Origin: Zooshikella harenae
Lineage (GTDB): Bacteria; Pseudomonadota; Gammaproteobacteria; Pseudomonadales; Zooshikellaceae
NCBI RefSeq assembly: GCF_018837975.1
Contig: NZ_JAGSOY010000008.1
Coordinates: 81,164 to 122,564, forward strand
Direction: 5' to 3'
DNA length: 41,401 nt
Notes under the pieces: generated by a model
The model's input: the letters and a program-made list of their open reading frames with translations, nothing else
What the model was told of the DNA's origin: nothing
Databases searched by the model: none
Position numbers and translations under genes: made by a program
Shown here: positions 38,895-41,401 of the stretch, one piece after another
How positions within the stretch are numbered: the stretch's first letter is position 1
Layout of the letters: every line of letters starts with the position of its first letter

Positions 38895-40343
38895 TTATAA
38901 AGACTGAATAAGCGTCACAATAAATACAACAAACACTGCTACAGGAGCAATGACTCTTGAAGTAGCACGCCATAAATTGAAATAAAGCAGATTTTTAAGG
39001 GCTAATTCATTCAGAACCAGAGAACGTTTTAACGCCCACCCTGCATATATCGCAATTAACATTCCACCAAGAGGTAACATAATATTTGCTGTCAAATAAT
39101 CCAGAAAATCAAACACTGTTCTGCCAAAAAATGGTTTAACATCCGCCCATTCATTGAATGACAGAACAGAGCCAATACCCAAAAACCACACTAAAAAGCT
39201 AAAACCAATTGTAGCTGTTACCCTACCGACAGAAAATCGCTGCGTCAAATAGGCTACAGCTGGCTCAATAAGTGAAATAGCAGAGCTTAAAGCCGCAATA
39301 GTGACCAGGAAGAAAAACAAGCAACCAAAGACTTGACCAAAAGGCATATTACCAAACGCTTGTGGTAAGGAAATAAATAGCAGACCAGGACCAGAAGATG
39401 GCTCCATACCATTAGCAAAAACGATGGGGAAAATGGCCATACCTGCCAACAACGCAACAACAGTATCAAAAAATACAATAGTTATTGCTGTACTGGCTAT
39501 ATTGGCTTGCTTAGGCATATAGGCACCATAAGCCATTATTGCTCCCATGCCCAAGCTAAGTGTAAAAAAGGCATGCCCCATTGCAGCAATAAGTGGTTTT
39601 GAGGTAAATACTTTATCACAGCCAGCTTCAGCCCACTTACAAGCTGTCACTGCACCATCTACTACCTTCTCATAGGTAAAAAAGGTTTTTTCAATATCAA
39701 ATGCAAATAAAAACTTTAGTCCATCTGCAAACTTATCAGTCTTAAATACTGCATAAACTACCATTACCACAAGCAGTAAAAATAATGTTGGCATCATAAT
39801 ACGTACACTGCTTTCCAGCCCTTTATGAATCCCCCGCGCAATAATAAACGCAGTAATGACCATAAATAGTGTATGCCAAATCATAAGACGTTTGGGATCA
39901 CCAATTAGATCTTCAAACATTTTTCCTGTTGAGCCAGAAGCAACATTATTAAAGGTACCCCGACCAATTTCCAGGGTGTAGTCCAAAGCCCAACCCGCAA
40001 CAACACTATAAAAAGATAAAATAAAAAAACCCGCTAACACCCCCATCCAACCAACGAGTCCCCAAGCTCGAGTTTTACCCGACTCAGCAGCAAGATTACT
40101 CATGGCACTTATTGGATTACACCGCGCATGTCGTCCAATAAGCGCCTCAGACATTAAAATCGGTAACCCAATAAACGCAACGCATAACAAATAAACTAAT
40201 ACAAAAGCTCCTCCCCCATACTCCCCAGTAATAAATGGAAATTTCCAAATGTTTCCTAACCCAACAGCAGACCCGGTAGCGGCCAGAATAAATGTCCACC
40301 TCGTGGCCCAAGTAGCACTCGTTGATGCAGTTGATTCTGCCAT
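38895..40343 (-). CDS. Neurotransmitter:sodium symporter (NSS/SNF) family transporter
   Basis: 482-residue inner-membrane sodium-coupled solute symporter of the LeuT/MhsT/TnaT type, likely carrying amino acids or small amines. TM1 has the defining unwound motif GSAVGLGNIWKFPF, followed by GGGAFVLVYLLCVAFIGLPILMSE split across TM2. About 11-12 hydrophobic segments are visible. An extracellular loop carries two cysteines (ACKWAEAGCDKV). It lies upstream of ratA with a 17-bp gap, likely co-transcribed, and divergent from smpB. The substrate cannot be deduced. Confidence 0.93.
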   Translation of the reverse strand: MAESTASTSATWATRWTFILAATGSAVGLGNIWKFPFITGEYGGGAFVLVYLLCVAFIGLPILMSEALIGRHARCNPISAMSNLAAESGKTRAWGLVGWMGVLAGFFILSFYSVVAGWALDYTLEIGRGTFNNVASGSTGKMFEDLIGDPKRLMIWHTLFMVITAFIIARGIHKGLESSVRIMMPTLFLLLVVMVVYAVFKTDKFADGLKFLFAFDIEKTFFTYEKVVDGAVTACKWAEAGCDKVFTSKPLIAAMGHAFFTLSLGMGAIMAYGAYMPKQANIASTAITIVFFDTVVALLAGMAIFPIVFANGMEPSSGPGLLFISLPQAFGNMPFGQVFGCLFFFLVTIAALSSAISLIEPAVAYLTQRFSVGRVTATIGFSFLVWFLGIGSVLSFNEWADVKPFFGRTVFDFLDYLTANIMLPLGGMLIAIYAGWALKRSLVLNELALKNLLYFNLWRATSRVIAPVAVFVVFIVTLIQSL

Positions 40344-40472
40344 GTTGTTATTACCTCTTTTCTTGTTCTAATTTGGCGCAAAGGTTACATTTTAACCAAC
40401 TGTAAATTTCTCACAAGAACATGTAGCACATAGTCATAGCACAAACTGTTATAAAAATTTATAATAGCTCGC

Positions 40473-40949
40473 ATGGCTAAAAAACAGAAAGGCACCGGCC
40501 AGCAGTCCGGCACGATTATTCTTAACAAAAAAGCTCGCCACGACTTTCATATTGACGAGAAATTCGAGGCAGGCATTGCTTTAACCGGATGGGAAGTAAA
40601 AAGCCTGCGAGCAGGCAAAGCCCAACTGGTAGACAGTTACGTTCTGCTAAAAGATGGCGAAGCATGGTTAGTTGGCACACAAATACAACCACTCACCACA
40701 GTTTCCACACATATCGTCGCAGATCCACTGCGAGATAGGAAGCTACTCTTACACCGCAAAGAGTTAGCCAAACTTTTTTCCGCTGCGCAGCAAAAAGGCC
40801 AAACCTGTATTTGTACTGCGCTTTACTGGAAAAAACATATGGTCAAATGTGAAATAGCCATTGCCCGAGGTAAAAAAGAGTTTGATAAACGCGCCACCCA
40901 AAAAGAACGTGACTGGCAAAGGCAAAAACAACGCTTAATGCGCCAGTAG
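40473..40949 (+). CDS. smpB: SsrA-binding protein SmpB
   Basis: tmRNA partner that rescues stalled ribosomes in trans-translation. 158 residues: [20 protein letters not shown] start, [16 protein letters not shown], and the basic C-terminal tail [19 protein letters not shown] that enters the mRNA channel. It is 122 bp upstream of ssrA, its functional partner. There is no clear ribosome binding site, and a TATAAT lies only 7 bp before the ATG. Confidence 0.97.
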   Translation: MAKKQKGTGQQSGTIILNKKARHDFHIDEKFEAGIALTGWEVKSLRAGKAQLVDSYVLLKDGEAWLVGTQIQPLTTVSTHIVADPLRDRKLLLHRKELAKLFSAAQQKGQTCICTALYWKKHMVKCEIAIARGKKEFDKRATQKERDWQRQKQRLMRQ

Positions 40950-41017
40950 TTGTATAAAAATAATAATATAATTAAATAAAGTTGACCAAAATTAGCAAAG
41001 TAAGTACTTGAATTAGG

Positions 41018-41047
41018 TTGACCTGAACCCCACATTTAGGTCATAGT
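41018..41047 (+). promoter_or_regulatory. Candidate ssrA promoter with overlapping inverted repeat
   Basis: TTGACC (41018-41023), 18-bp spacer, CATAGT (41042-41047, 4/6 match to the -10). A perfect inverted repeat TGACCT (41019-41024) / AGGTCA (41038-41043) straddles both elements. Confidence 0.4.
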
Positions 41048-41071
41048 TAAAGAAGAGACGAGGTTTCTACC

Positions 41072-41401
41072 GGGGGCGATCTGGATTCGACGACGGTTAC
41101 GAACCTTTCTGGTGCATGTCGAGATGGCAGCCAATCTCGTAAATCCAAAGCTGCAAATTAATAGTCGCAAACGACGAAAACTACGCTCTAGCTGCTTAAT
41201 CCCAGCTAGCAGTTCCACTAGCCAGCTTACGGGGTGGTGGTAACTGTCATATTTAGTAAGATCGCTGAGAAGACTGTCTGCATCAACTCGGCTAAACTTT
41301 CGCAGGCTCGCCTTGTTCGCCCTGACCGTCGGGCCGATTAAGGTTAACCCAGTAGACGGAAGCTAAGCATGTAGAGCCGAAAGCAGAGGACTGGCGGACG
41401 C
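41072..41401 (+). ncRNA. ssrA: Transfer-messenger RNA (tmRNA), 3' end outside window
   Basis: Starts GGGGGCGATCTGGATTCGACG, the tRNA-like 5' half typical of tmRNA. The resume region ATAGTCGCAAACGACGAAAA and later pseudoknot sequences follow. The 3' half reaches GCATGTAGAGCCGA... and CGGACGC, so only about 20-25 nt (T-arm end, acceptor, CCA) are cut off by the window edge. The encoded tag is ANDENYALAA with a TAA stop, identical to the one in E. coli. Works with the adjacent smpB. Confidence 0.97.
41167..41199 (+). other. tmRNA tag-peptide reading frame ANDENYALAA
   Basis: GCA AAC GAC GAA AAC TAC GCT CTA GCT GCT TAA within ssrA. Translation of stalled products resumes at the GCA codon. The LAA end is recognised by ClpXP and related proteases. 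Confidence 0.95.

Overview
The window is chromosomal DNA of a marine-type gammaproteobacterium. It is AT-rich by eye, and gene order and protein sequences fit the Oceanospirillales/Pseudomonadales side. The clues are tpiA between glmM and secG, carA-carB-greA next to dapB-dnaJ-dnaK-grpE, recN/fur/bamE together, and a Pseudomonas-like Fur. No species is claimed. Apart from the left 8 kb, almost everything is conserved core genome.

Left end (1-8 kb, accessory). On the minus strand lies a two-partner secretion operon: an outer-membrane TpsB transporter, then the start of a large filamentous-haemagglutinin-like TpsA exoprotein that runs off the window. Next is a plus-strand rhomboid-family intramembrane protease. 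It faces a minus-strand zinc-finger/multi-pass membrane protein of unknown function across a terminator. These two proteins appear to share a related C-terminal helical-repeat domain, which is the least conventional protein-level observation here.

Centre (8-34.6 kb, mostly minus strand). Transcription runs right to left through heat-shock genes (grpE, dnaK, dnaJ), dapB, carA-carB-greA, then rlmE-ftsH-folP-glmM-tpiA-secG-tRNA-Leu(GAG)-initiator tRNA-Met, then rimP-nusA-infB-rbfA-truB-rpsO-pnp. Only yhbY opposes the flow. Regulatory elements readable from sequence include sigma-32-type promoters before grpE and dnaK, and a strong terminator overlapped by a 12-codon open frame just before carA. 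There are also two tandem terminators between metY and rimP, and a long hairpin between rpsO and pnp.

Right end (34.6-41.4 kb). recN (plus strand, with two good LexA boxes) is followed by a 460-bp non-coding stretch holding a possible small mobile-element relic. Then come fur (minus) divergent from bamE (plus), the ratA-rnfH pair with an NSS-family sodium symporter upstream of it, smpB, and the tmRNA gene ssrA, which is cut by the window end.

Together these are translation initiation/elongation, RNA turnover, protein quality control (FtsH, DnaKJ-GrpE, SmpB-tmRNA), envelope biogenesis and pyrimidine/lysine precursor synthesis. I see no CRISPR array, prophage, intact insertion sequence or replication origin. 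The candidates for something new are regulatory (the carAB leader, the structured dnaK leader, the metY-rimP leader) and the rhomboid/zinc-membrane protein pair.
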